64,000 nucleotides of DNA, from positions 6,634,001 to 6,698,000 of the forward strand of contig JAZGTN010000002.1 of NCBI GenBank assembly GCA_037783415.1. The letters are read 5' to 3'. Below, piece by piece: positions 24,163-38,514 of the stretch. The notes below the pieces were generated by a model. That model saw only the letters and a list, made by a program, of their open reading frames with translations. It had not been told where the DNA came from and ran no database searches. This stretch comes from Leptasterias polaris (lineage: Eukaryota > Echinodermata > Asteroidea > Forcipulatida > Asteriidae). Position 1 is the first letter of the stretch. Every line of letters begins with the position of its first letter. The position numbers and the translations under genes were made by a program.

Positions 24163-26590
24163 GAATTTCAAGAAGATTCATTCACTCTGAGATACTTTCA
24201 GGGATGTAATAGTGGGGCATTTTCTCGCAGGCAGCCAGCGTGGTGACTGTATAGGTAGTATTGTGTACAATGAGCCCCAAACGTTTGAGACGACTTTGAC
24301 TTTGAATAAATCGGTCATAAAAAAGGGAACTCGTTTGAAAATTATGTGTCATCAAGCTATACTATTCACTAATTGATTCTGTGAATTTCAGGAAGATTCA
24401 TTCACTTTGAGATACTTTCAGGGATGTAATAGTGGGGGCCTGTTCTCGCAGGCAGCTTGCGTGGTGACTGTATAGGTAGTATTGTGTACAATGAGCCCCA
24501 AACGTTTGAGACGACTTTGACTTTGAATAAATCGGTCATAAAATAGGGAACTCGTTTGAAAATTATGTGTCATCAAGCTATACTATTCACTAATTGATTC
24601 TGAGAATTTCAAGAAGATTCATTCACTTTGAGATACTTTCACGGATGTAATAGTGGGGGCCTGTTCTCGCAGGCAGCTTGAGTGGTGACTGTATAGGTAG
24701 TATTGTGTCTAATGAGCCACAAACGTTTGAGACGACTTTGACTTTGAATAAATCGGTCATAAAATAGGGAACTCGTTTGAAAATTATGTGTCATCAAGCT
24801 ATACTATTCACTAACTGGTTCTGGAATTTTCAAGAAGATTCATTCACTTTGAGATACTTTCAGGGATGTAATAGTGGGGGCCTGTTCTCGCAGGCAGCTT
24901 GCGTGGTGACTGTATAGGTAGTATTGTGTACAATAAGCCCCAAACGTTTGAGACGACTTTGACTTTGAATAAATCGGTCATAAAATAGGGAACTCGTTTG
25001 AAAATTATATGTCATCAAGCTATACTATTCACTAATTGATTCGGAGAATTTCAAGAAGATTCATTCACTCTGAGATACTTTCAGGGATGTAAAAGTGGGG
25101 CATTTTCTCGCAGGCAGCCAGCGTGGTGACTGTATAGGTAGTATTGTGTACAATGAGCCCCAAACGTTTGAGACGACTTTGACTTTGAATAAATCGGTCA
25201 TAAAATAGGGAACTCGTTTGAAAATTATGTGTCATCAAGCTATACTATTCACTAACTGATTCTGAGAATGTCAAGAAGATTCATTCACTTTGAGATACTT
25301 TCAAGGATGTAATAGTGGGGGCCTGTTCTCGCAGGCAGCTTGCGTGGTGACTATATAGGTAGTATTGTGTACAATGAGCCCCAAACGTTTGAGACGACTT
25401 TGACTTTGAATAAATCGGTCATAAAATAGGGAACTCGTTTGAAAATTATGTGCCATCAAGCTATACTATTCACTAATTGATTCTGAGAATTTCAAGAAGA
25501 TTCATTCACTTTGAGATACTTTCAGGGATGTAATAGTGGGGGCCTGTTCTCGCAGGCAGCTTGAGTGGTGACTGTATAGGTAGTATTGTGTCTAATGAGC
25601 CCCAAACGTTTGAGACGACTTTGACTTTGAATAAATCGGTCATAAAATAGGGAACTCGTTTGAAAATTATGTGTCATCAAGCTATACTATTCACTAACTG
25701 GTTCTGGAATTTTCAAGAAGATTCATTCACTTTGAGATACTTTCAGGGATGTAATAGTGGGGGCCTGTTCTCGCAGGCAGCTTGCGTGGTGACTGTATAG
25801 GTAGTATTGTGTACAATGAGCCCCAAACGTTTGAGACGACTTTGACTTTGAATAAATCGGTCATAAAATAGGGAACTCGTTTGAAAATTATATGTCATCA
25901 AGCTATACTATTCACTAATTGATTCGGAGAATTTCAAGAAGATTCATTCACTCTGAGATACTTTCAGGGATGTAAAAGTGGGGCATTTTCTCGCAGGCAG
26001 CCAGCGTGGTGACTGTATAGGTAGTATTGTGTACAATGAGCCCCAAACGTTTGAGACGACTTTGACTTTGAATAAATCGGTCATAAAATAGGGAACTCGT
26101 TTGAAAATTATGTGTCATCAAGCTATACTATTCACTAACTGATTCTGAGAATGTCAAGAAGATTCATTCACTTTGAGATACTTTCAAGGATGTAATAGTG
26201 GGGGCCTGTTCTCGCAGGCAGCTTGCGTGGTGACTATATAGGTAGTATTGTGTACAATGAGCCCCAAACGTTTGAGACGACTTTGACTTTGAATAAATCG
26301 GTCATAAAATAGGGAACTCGTTTGAAAATTATGTGCCATCAAGCTATACTATTCACTAATTGATTCTGAGAATTTCAAGAAGATTCATTCACTTTGAGAT
26401 ACTTTCAGGGATGTAATAGTGGGGGCCTGTTCTCGCAGGCAGCTTGAGTGGTGACTGTATAGGTAGTATTGTGTCTAATGAGCCACAAACGTTTGAGACG
26501 ACTTTGACTTTGAATAAATCGGTCATAAAATAGGGAACTCGTTTGAAAATTATGTGTCATCAAGCTATACTATTCACTAATTGATTCGGA
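24163..26590. repeat. 883-bp tetramer B-C-D-A, two copies, with flanks
   Basis: B (starting ctggaatttt), C with aaaagtgggg, D and A at 24825-25707 recur at 25708-26590 with an 883-bp shift. Shared private variants include tatatgtc and aaaagtgggg. Small differences are caataagcc in the first B copy and tctaatgagccccaa in the first A. Confidence 0.82.
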
Positions 26591-29500
26591 GAATTTCAAG
26601 AAGATTCATTCACTTTGAGATACTTTCAGGGATGTAATAGTGGGAGCCTGTTCTCGCAGGCAGCTTGAGTGGTGACTGTATAGGTAGTATTGTGTCTAAT
26701 GAGCCACAAACGTTTGAGACGACTTTGACTTTGAATAAATCGGTCATAAAATAGGGAACTCGTTTGAAAATTATGTGTCATCAAGCTATACTATTCACTA
26801 ACTGGTTCTGAGATTTTCAAGAAGATTCATTCACTTTGAGATACTTTCAGGGATGTAATAGTGGGGGCCTGTTCTCGCAGGCAGCTTGCGTGGTGACTGT
26901 ATAGGTAGTATTGTGTACAATGAGCCCCAAACGTTTGAGACGACTTTGACTTTGAATAAATCGGTCATAAAATAGGGAACTCGTTTGAAAATTATGTGTC
27001 ATCAAGCTATACTATTCACTAATTGATTCTGAGAATTTCAAGAAGATTCATTCACTTTGAGATACTTTCAGGGATGTAATAGTGGGGGCCTGTTCTCGCA
27101 GGCAGCTTGAGTGGTGACTGTATAGGTAGTATTGTGTCTAATGAGCCACAAACGTTTGAGACGACTTTGACTTTGAATAAATCGGTCATAAAATAGGGAA
27201 CTCGTTTGAAAATTATGTGTCATCAAGCTATACTATTCACTAACTGGTTCTGAGATTTTCAAGAAGATTCATTCACTTTGAGATACTTTCAGGGATGTAA
27301 TAGTGGGGGCCTGTTCTCGCAGGCAGCTTGCGTGGTGACTGTATAGGTAGTATTGTGTACAATGAGCCCCAAACGTTTGAGACGACTTTGACTTTGAATA
27401 AATCGGTCATAAAATAGGGAACTCGTTTGAAAATTATGTGTCATCAAGCTATACTATTCACTAATTGATTCGGAGAATTTCAAGAAGATTCATTCACTCT
27501 GAGATACTTTCAGGGATGTAATAGTGGGGCATTTTCTCGCAGGCAGCCAGTGTGGTGACTGTATAGGTAGTATTGTGTACAATGAGCCCCAAACGTTTGA
27601 GACGACTTTGACTTTGAATAAATCGGTCATAAAATAGGGAACTCGTTTGAAAATTATGTGTCATCAAGCTATACTATTCACTAACTGATTCTGAGAATGT
27701 CAAGAAGATTCATTCACTTTGAGATACTTTCAAGGATGTAATAGTGGGGGCCTGTTCTCGCAGGCAGCTTGCGTGGTGACTGTATAGGTAGTATTGTGTA
27801 CAATGAGCCACAAACGTTTGAGACGACTTTGACTTTGAATAAATCGGTCATAAAATGGGGAACTCGTTTGAAAATTATGTGTCATCAAGCTATACTATTC
27901 ACTAATTGATTCGGAGAATTTCAAGAAGATTCATTCACTTTGAGATACTTTCAAGGATGTAATAGTGGGGGCCTGTTCTCGGAGGCAGCTTGCGTGGTGA
28001 CTGTATAGGTAGTATTGTGTACAATGAGCCACAAACGTTTGAGACGACTTTGACTTTGAATAAATCAGTCATAAAATGGGGAACTCGTTTGAAAATTATG
28101 TGTCATCAAGCTATACTATTCACTAATTGATTCGGAGAATTTCAAGAAGATTCATTCACTCTGAGATACTTTCAGGGATGTAATAGTGGGGCATTTTCTC
28201 GCAGGCAGCCAGTGTGGTGACTGTATAGGTAGTATTGTGTACAATGAGCCCCAAACGTTTGAGACGACTTTGACTTTGAATAAATCGGTCATAAAATAGG
28301 GAACTCGTTTGAAAATTATGTGTCATCAAGCTATACTATTCACTAACTGATTCTGAGAATGTCAAGAAGATTCATTCACTTTGAGATACTTTCAAGGATG
28401 TAATAGTGGGGGCCTGTTCTCGCAGGCAGCTTGCGTGGTGACTGTATAGGTAGTATTGTGTACAATGAGCCACAAACGTTTGAGACGACTTTGACTTTGA
28501 ATAAATCGGTCATAAAATGGGGAACTCGTTTGAAAATTATGTGTCATCAAGCTATACTATTCACTAATTGATTCGGAGAATTTCAAGAAGATTCATTCAC
28601 TTTGAGATACTTTCAAGGATGTAATAGTGGGGGCCTGTTCTCGGAGGCAGCTTGCGTGGTGACTGTATAGGTAGTATTGTGTACAATGAGCCACAAACGT
28701 TTGAGACGACTTTGACTTTGAATAAATCAGTCATAAAATGGGGAACTCGTTTGAAAATTATGTGTCATCAAGCTATACTATTCACTAATTGATTCTGAGA
28801 ATTTCAAGAAGATTCATTCACTTTGAGATACTTTCAGGGATGTAATAGTGGGGGCCTGTTCTCGCAGGCAGCTTGAGTGGTGACTGTATAGGTAGTATTG
28901 TGTCTAATGAGCCACAAACGTTTGAGACGACTTTGACTTTGAATAAATCGGTCATAAAATAGGGAACTCGTTTGAAAATTATGTGTCATCAAGCTATACT
29001 ATTCACTAACTGGTTCTGAGATTTTGAAGAAGATTCATTCACTTTGAGATACTTTCAGGGATGTAATAGTGGGGGCCTGTTCTCGCAGGCAGCTTGAGTG
29101 GTGACTGTATAGGTAGTATTGTGTCTAATGAGCCACAAACGTTTGAGACGACTTTGACTTTGAATAAATCGGTCATAAAATAGGGAACTCGTTTGAAAAT
29201 TATGTGTCATCAAGCTATACTATTCACTAATTGATTCGGAGAATTTCAAGAAGATTCATTCACTTTGAGATACTTTCAGGGATGTAATAGTGGGAGCCTG
29301 TTCTCGCAGGCAGCTTGAGTGGTGACTGTATAGGTAGTATTGTGTCTAATGAGCCACAAACGTTTGAGACGACTTTGACTTTGAATAAATCGGTCATAAA
29401 ATAGGGAACTCGTTTGAAAATTATGTGTCATCAAGCTATACTATTCACTAACTGGTTCTGAGATTTTCAAGAAGATTCATTCACTTTGAGATACTTTCAG

Positions 29501-29682
29501 GGATGTAATAGTGGGGGCCTGTTCTCGCAGGCAGCTTGCGTGGTGACTGTATAGGTAGTATTGTGTACAATGAGCCCCAAACGTTTGAGACGACTTTGAC
29601 TTTGAATAAATCGGTCATAAAATAGGGAACTCGTTTGAAAATTATGTGTCATCAAGCTATACTATTCACTAATTGATTCTGA
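26591..29682. repeat. Block with C-D-E trimer duplication
   Basis: C, D, E at 27475-28136 are repeated at 28137-28798 (662 bp). Both C copies carry ccagtgtgg and both E copies aaatcagtc. The A monomer with gggagcctg at 26591 and its followers to the start of D recur from 29241 with a shift of 2,650 bp (12 monomers), so the trimer duplication sits inside a larger repeated layout. Confidence 0.8.
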
Positions 29683-32600
29683 GAATTTCAAGAAGATTCA
29701 TTCACTTTGAGATACTTTCAGGGATGTAATAGTGGGGGCCTGTTCTCGCAGGCAGCTTGAGTGGTGACTGTATAGGTAGTATTGTGTCTAATGAGCCACA
29801 AACGTTTGAGACGACTTTGACTTTGAATAAATCGGTCATAAAATAGGGAACTCGTTTGAAAATTATGTGTCATCAAGCTATACTATTCACTAACTGGTTC
29901 TGAGATTTTCAAGAAGATTCATTTACTTTGAGATACTTTCAGGGATGTAATAGTGGGGGCCTGTTCTCGCAGGCAGCTTGCGTGGTGACTGTATAGGTAG
30001 TATTGTGTACAATGAGCCCCAAACGTTTGAGACGACTTTGACTTTGAATAAATCGGTCATAAAATAGGGAACTCGTTTGAAAATTATGTGTCATCAAGCT
30101 ATACTATTCACTAATTGATTCGGAGAATTTCAAGAAGATTCATTCACTCTGAGATACTTTCAGGGATGTAATAGTGGGGCATTTTCTCGCAGGCAGCCAG
30201 CGTGGTGACTGTATAGGTAGTATTGTGTACAATGAGCCCCAAACGTTTGAGACGACTTTGACTTTGAATAAATCGGTCATAAAATAGGGAACTCGTTTGA
30301 AAATTATGTGTCATCAAGCTATACTATTCACTAACTGATTCTGAGAATGTCAAGAAGATTCATTCACTTTGAGATACTTTCAAGGATGTAATAGTGGGGG
30401 CCTGTTCTCGCAGGCAGCTTGCGTGGTGACTATATAGGTAGTATTGTGTACAATGAGCCCCAAACGTTTGAGACGACTTTGACTTTGAATAAATCGGTCA
30501 TAAAATAGGGAACTCGTTTAAAAATTATGTGCCATCGAGCTATACTATTCACTAATTGATTCTGAGAATTTCAAGAAGATTCATTCACTTTGAGATACTT
30601 TCAGGGATGTAATAGTGGGGGCCTGTTCTCGCAGGCAGCTTGCGTGGTGACTGTATAGGTAGTATTGTGTACAATGAGCCACAAACGTTTGAGACGACTT
30701 TGACTTTGAATAAATCGGTCATAAAATGGGGAACTCGTTTGAAAATTATGTGTCATCAAGCTATACTATTCACTAATTGATTCGGAGAATTTCAAGAAGA
30801 TTCATTCACTTTGAGATACTTTCAAGGATGTAATAGTGGGGGCCTGTTCTCGGAGGCAGCTTGCGTGGTGACTGTATAGGTAGTATTGTGTACAATGAGC
30901 CACAAACGTTTGAGACGACTTTGACTTTGAATAAATCAGTCATAAAATGGGGAACTCGTTTGAAAATTATGTGTCATCAAGCTATACTATTCACTAATTG
31001 ATTCTGAGAATTTCAAGAAGATTCATTCACTTTGAGATACTTTCAGGGATGTAATAGTGGGGGCCTGTTCTCGCAGGCAGCTTGAGTGGTGACTGTATAG
31101 GTAGTATTGTGTCTAATGAGCCACAAACGTTTGAGACGACTTTGACTTTGAATAAATCGGTCATAAAATAGGGAACTCGTTTGAAAATTATGTGTCATCA
31201 AGCTATACTATTCACTAACTGGTTCTGAGATTTTGAAGAAGATTCATTCACTTTGAGATACTTTCAGGGATGTAATAGTGGGGGCCTGTTCTCGCAGGCA
31301 GCTTGCGTGGTGACTGTATAGGTAGTATTGTGTACAATGAGCCCCAAACGTTTGAGACGACTTTGACTTTGAATAAATCGGTCATAAAATAGGGAACACT
31401 TTTGAAAATTATGTGTCATCAAGCTATACTATTCACTAATTGATTCTGAGAATTTCAAGAAGATTCATTCACTCTGAGATACTTTCAGGGATGTAATAGT
31501 GGGGCATTTTCTCGCAGGCAGCCAGCGTGGTGACTGTATAGGTAGTATTGTGTACAATGAGCCCCAAACGTTTGAGACGACTTTGACTTTGAATAAATCG
31601 GTCATAAAATAGGGAACTCGTTTGAAAATTATGTGTCATCAAGCTATACTATTCACTAACTGATTCTGAGAATGTTAAGAAGATTTATTCACTTTGAGAT
31701 ACTTTCAAGGATGTAATAGTGGGGGCCTGTTCTCGGAGGCAGCTTGCGTGGTGACTGTATAGGTAGTATTGTGTACAATGAGCCCCAAACGTTTGAGACG
31801 ACTTTGACTTTGAATAAATCGGTCATAAAATAGGGAACTCGTTTGAAAATTATGTGTCATCAAGCTATACTATTCACTAATTGATTCTGAGAATTTCAAG
31901 AAGATTCATTCACTTTGAGATACTTTCAGGGATGTAATAGTGGGGGCCTGTTCTCGCAGGCAGCTTGAGTGGTGACTGTATAGGTAGTATTGTGTCTAAT
32001 GAGCCACAAACGTTTGAGACGACTTTGACTTTGAATAAATCGGTCATAAAATAGGGAACTCGTTTGAAAATTATGTGTCATCAAGCTATACTATTCACTA
32101 ACTGGTTCTGAGATTTTCAAGAAGATTCATTCACTTTGAGATACTTTCAGGGATGTAATAGTGGGGGCCTGTTCTCGCAGGCAGCTTGCGTGGTGACTGT
32201 ATAGGTAGTATTGTGTACAATGAGCCCCAAACGTTTGAGACGACTTTGACTTTGAATAAATCGGTCATAAAATAGGGAACTCGTTTGAAAATTATGTGTC
32301 ATCAAGCTATACTATTCACTAATTGATTCGGAGAATTTCAAGAAGATTCATTCACTCTGAGATACTTTCAGGGATGTAATAGTGGGGCATTTTCTCGCAG
32401 GCAGCCAGCGTGGTGACTGTATAGGTAGTATTGTGTACAATGAGCCCCAAACGTTTGAGACGACTTTGACTTTGAATAAATCGGTCATAAAATAGGGAAC
32501 TCGTTTGAAAATTATGTGTCATCAAGCTATACTATTCACTAACTGATTCTGAGAATGTCAAGAAGATTCATTCACTTTGAGATACTTTCAAGGATGTAAT

Positions 32601-35600
32601 AGTGGGGGCCTGTTCTCGCAGGCAGCTTGCGTGGTGACTATATAGTTAGTATTGTGTACAATGAGCCCCAAACGTTTGAGACGACTTTGACTTTGAATAA
32701 ATCGGTCATAAAATAGGGAACTCGTTTAAAAATTATGTGCCATCGAGCTATACTATTCACTAATTGATTCTGAGAATTTCAAGAAGATTCATTCACTTTG
32801 AGATACTTTCAGGGATGTAATAGTGGGGGCCTGTTCTCGCAGGCAGCTTGCGTGGTGACTGTATAGGTAGTATTGTGTACAATGAGCCACAAACGTTTGA
32901 GACGACTTTGACTTTGAATAAATCGGTCATAAAATGGGGAACTCGTTTGAAAATTATGTGTCATCAAGCTATACTATTCACTAATTGATTCGGAGAATTT
33001 CAAGAAGATTCATTCACTTTGAGATACTTTCAAGGATGTAATAGTGGGGGCCTGTTCTCGGAGGCAGCTTGCGTGGTGACTGTATAGGTAGTATTGTGTA
33101 CAATGAGCCACAAACGTTTGAGACGACTTTGACTTTGAATAAATCGGTCATAAAATGGGGAACTCGTTTGAAAATTATGTGTCATCAAGCTATACTATTC
33201 ACTAATTGATTCTGAGAATTTCAAGAAGATTCATTCACTTTGAGATACTTTCAGGGATGTAATAGTGGGGGCCTGTTCTCGCAGGCAGCTTGAGTGGTGA
33301 CTGTATAGGTAGTATTGTGTCTAATGAGCCACAAACGTTTGAGACGACTTTGACTTTGAATAAATCGGTCATAAAATAGGGAACTCGTTTGAAAATTATG
33401 TGTCATCAAGCTATACTATTCACTAACTGGTTCTGAGATTTTGAAGAAGATTCATTCACTTTGAGATACTTTCAGGGATGTAATAGTGGGGGCCTGTTCT
33501 CGCAGGCAGCTTGCGTGGTGACTGTATAGGTAGTATTGTGTACAGTGAGCCCCAAACGTTTGAGACGACTTTGACTTTGAATAAATCGGTCATAAAATAG
33601 GGAACACTTTTGAAAATTATGTGTCATCAAGCTATACTATTCACTAATTGATTCTGAGAATTTCAAGAAGATTCATTCACTCTGAGATACTTTCAGGGAT
33701 GTAATAGTGGGGCATTTTCTCGCAGGCAGCCAGCGTGGTGACTGTATAGGTAGTATTGTGTACAATGAGCCCCAAACGTTTGAGACGACTTTGACTTTGA
33801 ATAAATCGGTCATAAAATAGGGAACTCGTTTGAAAATTATGTGTCATCAAGCTATACTATTCACTAACTGATTCTGAGAATGTTAAGAAGATTCATTCAC
33901 TTTGAGATACTTTCAAGGATGTAATAGTGGGGGCCTGTTCTCGGAGGCAGCTTGCGTGGTGACTGTATAGGTAGTATTGTGTACAATGAGCCACAAACGT
34001 TTGAGACGACTTTGACTTTGAATAAATCGGTCATAAAATGGGGAACTCGTTTGAAAATTATGTGTCATCAAGCTATACTATTCACTAATTGAGTCGGAGA
34101 ATTTCAAGAAGATTCATTCACTTTGAGATACTTTCAAGGATGTAATAGTGGGGGCCTGTTCTCGGAGGCAGCTTGCGTGGTGACTGTATAGGTAGTATTG
34201 TGTACAATGAGCCCAAACGTTTGAGACGATTTTGACTTTGAATAAATCGGTCATAAAATAGGGAACTCGTTTGAACATTATGTGTCATCAAGCTATACTA
34301 TTCACTAATTGATTCTGAGAATTTCAAGAAGATTCATTCACTTTGAGATACTTTCAGGGATGTAATAGTGGGGGCCTGTTCTCGCAGGCAGCTTGCGTGG
34401 TGACTGTATAGGTAGTATTGTGTACAATGAGCCCCAAACGTTTGAGACGACTTTGACTTTGAATAAATCGGTCATAAAATAGGGAACTCGTTTGAAAATT
34501 ATGTGTCATCAAGCTATACTATTCACTAATTGATTCGGAGAATTTCAAGAAGATTCATTCACTCTGAGATACTTTCAGGGATGTAATAGTGGGGCATTTT
34601 CTCGCAGGCAGCCAGCGTGGTGACTGTATAGGTAGTATTGTGTACAATGAGCCCCAAACGTTTGAGACGACTTTGACTTTGAATAAATCGGTCATAAAAT
34701 AGGGAACTCGTTTGAAAATTATGTGTCATCAAGCTATACTATTCACTAACTGATTCTGAGAATGTCAAGAAGATTCATTCACTTTGAGATACTTTCAAGG
34801 ATGTAATAGTGGGGGCCTGTTCTCGCAGGCAGCTTGCGTGGTGACTATATAGTTAGTATTGTGTACAATGAGCCCCAAACGTTTGAGACGACTTTGACTT
34901 TGAATAAATCGGTCATAAAATAGGGAACTCGTTTAAAAATTATGTGCCATCGAGCTATACTATTCACTAATTGATTCTGAGAATTTCAAGAAGATTCATT
35001 CACTTTGAGATACTTTCAGGGATGTAATAGTGGGGGCCTGTTCTCGCAGGCAGCTTGCGTGGTGACTGTATAGGTAGTATTGTGTACAATGAGCCACAAA
35101 CGTTTGAGACGACTTTGACTTTGAATAAATCGGTCATAAAATGGGGAACTCGTTTGAAAATTATGTGTCATCAAGCTATACTATTCACTAATTGATTCGG
35201 AGAATTTCAAGAAGATTCATTCACTTTGAGATACTTTCAAGGATGTAATAGTGGGGGCCTGTTCTCGGAGGCAGCTTGCGTGGTGACTGTATAGGTAGTA
35301 TTGTGTACAATGAGCCACAAACGTTTGAGACGACTTTGACTTTGAATAAATCGGTCATAAAATGGGGAACTCGTTTGAAAATTATGTGTCATCAAGCTAT
35401 ACTATTCACTAATTGATTCTGAGAATTTCAAGAAGATTCATTCACTTTGAGATACTTTCAGGGATGTAATAGTGGGGGCCTGTTCTCGCAGGCAGCTTGA
35501 GTGGTGACTGTATAGGTAGTATTGTGTCTAATGAGCCACAAACGTTTGAGACGACTTTGACTTTGAATAAATCGGTCATAAAATAGGGAACTCGTTTGAA

Positions 35601-36416
35601 AATTATGTGTCATCAAGCTATACTATTCACTAACTGGTTCTGAGATTTTGAAGAAGATTCATTCACTTTGAGATACTTTCAGGGATGTAATAGTGGGGGC
35701 CTGTTCTCGCAGGCAGCTTGCGTGGTGACTGTATAGGTAGTATTGTGTACAGTGAGCCCCAAACGTTTGAGACGACTTTGACTTTGAATAAATCGGTCAT
35801 AAAATAGGGAACACTTTTGAAAATTATGTGTCATCAAGCTATACTATTCACTAATTGATTCTGAGAATTTCAAGAAGATTCATTCACTCTGAGATACTTT
35901 CAGGGATGTAATAGTGGGGCATTTTCTCGCAGGCAGCCAGCGTGGTGACTGTATAGGTAGTATTGTGTACAATGAGCCCCAAACGTTTGAGACGACTTTG
36001 ACTTTGAATAAATCGGTCATAAAATAGGGAACTCGTTTGAAAATTATGTGTCATCAAGCTATACTATTCACTAACTGATTCTGAGAATGTTAAGAAGATT
36101 CATTCACTTTGAGATACTTTCAAGGATGTAATAGTGGGGGCCTGTTCTCGGAGGCAGCTTGCGTGGTGACTGTATAGGTAGTATTGTGTACAATGAGCCA
36201 CAAACGTTTGAGACGACTTTGACTTTGAATAAATCGGTCATAAAATGGGGAACTCGTTTGAAAATTATGTGTCATCAAGCTATACTATTCACTAATTGAG
36301 TCGGAGAATTTCAAGAAGATTCATTCACTTTGAGATACTTTCAAGGATGTAATAGTGGGGGCCTGTTCTCGGAGGCAGCTTGCGTGGTGACTGTATAGGT
36401 AGTATTGTGTACAATG
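29683..36416. repeat. About 2,207-bp ten-monomer unit, about three copies
   Basis: The rare gtttaaaaat...catcgagc signature occurs at about 30533, 32741 and 34948. The rare aacacttttg signature occurs at 31395, 33603 and 35810. Both series have spacings of 2,208 and 2,207 bp. The 1-bp difference comes from gagcccaaac in place of gagccccaaac near 34212. Copies two and three share ctatatagtt and acagtgagcc, absent from copy one, so they are closest to each other. Confidence 0.88.
30787..31007. repeat. Representative type E monomer
   Basis: Type E combines ttcaaggatg with ttctcggaggc (c to g at offset 67), ttgcgtgg, gagccacaa and aaaatgggg. The offset-67 change removes one of the five base pairs of the central inverted repeat. 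Some copies also carry aaatcagtc, as here, or follow 'gagtcgga' (34099, 36306, 58381, 58602). The type is absent from the first 27 kb and frequent afterwards, so it looks like a locally amplified, younger lineage. Confidence 0.82.
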
Positions 36417-38514
36417 AGCCACAAACGTTTGAGACGACTTTGACTTTGAATAAATCGGTCATAAAATGGGGAACTCGTTTGAAAATTATGTGTCATCAAG
36501 CTATACCATTCACTAATTGATTCTGAGAATTTCAAGAAGATTCATTCACTTTGAGATACTTTCAGGGATGTAATAGTGGGGGCCTGTTCTCGCAGGCAGC
36601 TTGCGTGGTGACTGTATAGGTAGTATTGTGTACAATGAGCCCAAACGTTTGAGACGATTTTGACTTTGAATAAATCGGTCATAAAATAGGGAACTCGTTT
36701 GAACATTATGTGTCATCAAGCTATACTATTCACTAATTGATTCTGAGAATTTCAAGAAGATTCATTCACTTTGAGATACTTTCAGGGATGTAATAGTGGG
36801 GGCCTGTTCTCGCAGGCAGCTTGCGTGGTGACTGTATAGGTAGTATTGTGTACAATGAGCCACAAACGTTTGAGACGACTTTGACTTTGAATAAATCGGT
36901 CATAAAATAGGGAACTCGTTTGAAAATTATGTGTCATCAAGCTATACTATTCACTAACTGGTTCTGAGATTTTCAAGAAGATTCATTCACTTTGAGATAC
37001 TTTCAGGGATGTAATAGTGGGGGCCTGTTCTCGCAGGCAGCTTGCGTGGTGACTGTATAGGTAGTATTGTGTACAATGAGCCCCAAACGTTTGAGACGAC
37101 TTTGACTTTGAATAAATCGGTCATAAAATAGGGAACTCGTTTGAAAATTATGTGTCATCAAGCTATACTATTCACTAATTGATTCGGAGAATTTCAAGAA
37201 GATTCATTCACTTTGAGATACTTTCAGGGATGTAATAGTGGGAGCCTGTTCTCGCAGGCAGCTTGAGTGGTGACTGTATAGGTAGTATTGTGTCTAATGA
37301 GCCACAAACGTTTGAGACGACTTTGACTTTGAATAAATCGGTCATAAAATAGGGAACTCGTTTGAAAATTATGTGTCATCAAGCTATACTATTCACTAAC
37401 TGGTTCTGAGATTTTCAAGAAGATTCATTCACTTTGAGATACTTTCAGGGATGTAATAGTGGGGGCCTGTTCTCGCAGGCAGCTTGCGTGGTGACTGTAT
37501 AGGTAGTATTGTGTACAATGAGCCCCAAACGTCTGAGACGACTTTGACTTTGAATAAATCGGTCATAAAATAGGGAACTCGTTTGAAAATTATGTGTCAT
37601 CAAGCTATACTATTCACTAACTGGTTCTGAGATTTTCAAGAAGATTCATTCACTTTGAGATACTTTCAGGGATGTAATAGTGGGAGCCTGTTCTCGCAGG
37701 CAGCTTGCGTGGTGACTGTATAGGTAGTATTGTGTACAATGAGCCCCAAACGTTTGAGACGACTTTGACTTTGAATAAATCGGTCATAAAATAGGGAACT
37801 CGTTTGAACATTATGTGTCATCAAGCTATACTATTCACTAATTGATTCTGTGAATTTCAAGAAGATTCATTCACTTTGAGATACTTTCAGGGATGTAATA
37901 GTGGGGGCCTGTTCTCGCAGGCAGCTTGCGTGGTGACTGTATAGGTAGTATTGTGTACAATGAGCCACAAACGTTTGAGACGACTTTGACTTTGAATAAA
38001 TCGGTCATAAAATGGGGAACTCGTTTGAAAATTATGTGTCATCAAGCTATACTATACACTAATTGATTCGGAGAATTTCAAGAAGATTCATTCACTTTGA
38101 GATACTTTCAAGGATGTAATAGTGGGGGCCTGTTCTCGGAGGCAGCTTGCGTGGTGACTGTATAGGTAGTATTGTGTACAATGAGCCACAAACGTTTGAG
38201 ACGACTTTGACTTTGAATAAATCAGTCATAAAATGGGGAACTCGTTTGAAAATTATGTGTCATCAAGCTATACTATTCACTAATTGATTCGGAGAATTTC
38301 AAGAAGATTAATTCACTTTGAGATACTTTCAGGGATGTAATAGTGGGGGCCTGTTCTCGCAGGCAGCTTGAGTGGTGACTGTATAGGTAGTATTGTGTCT
38401 AATGAGCCACAAACGTTTGAGACGACTTTGACTTTGAATAAATCGGTCATAAAATAGGGAACTCGTTTGAAAATTATGTGTCATCAAGCTATACTATTCA
38501 CTAACTGGTTCTGA
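36417..38514. repeat. Irregular mixed block
   Basis: Satellite only. It contains gaacattatg and gcccaaacg...gacgatttt variants (about 36640-36710), gggagcctg monomers and a rare actatacac variant at about 38052. No clear higher-order period is seen within the block itself. Confidence 0.75.

Noticed and set aside
36341..36535. 64-codon open reading frame on the minus strand
   Set aside because: It lies entirely in satellite monomers and is opened by chance variants; neighbouring monomers carry stops in the same frame.
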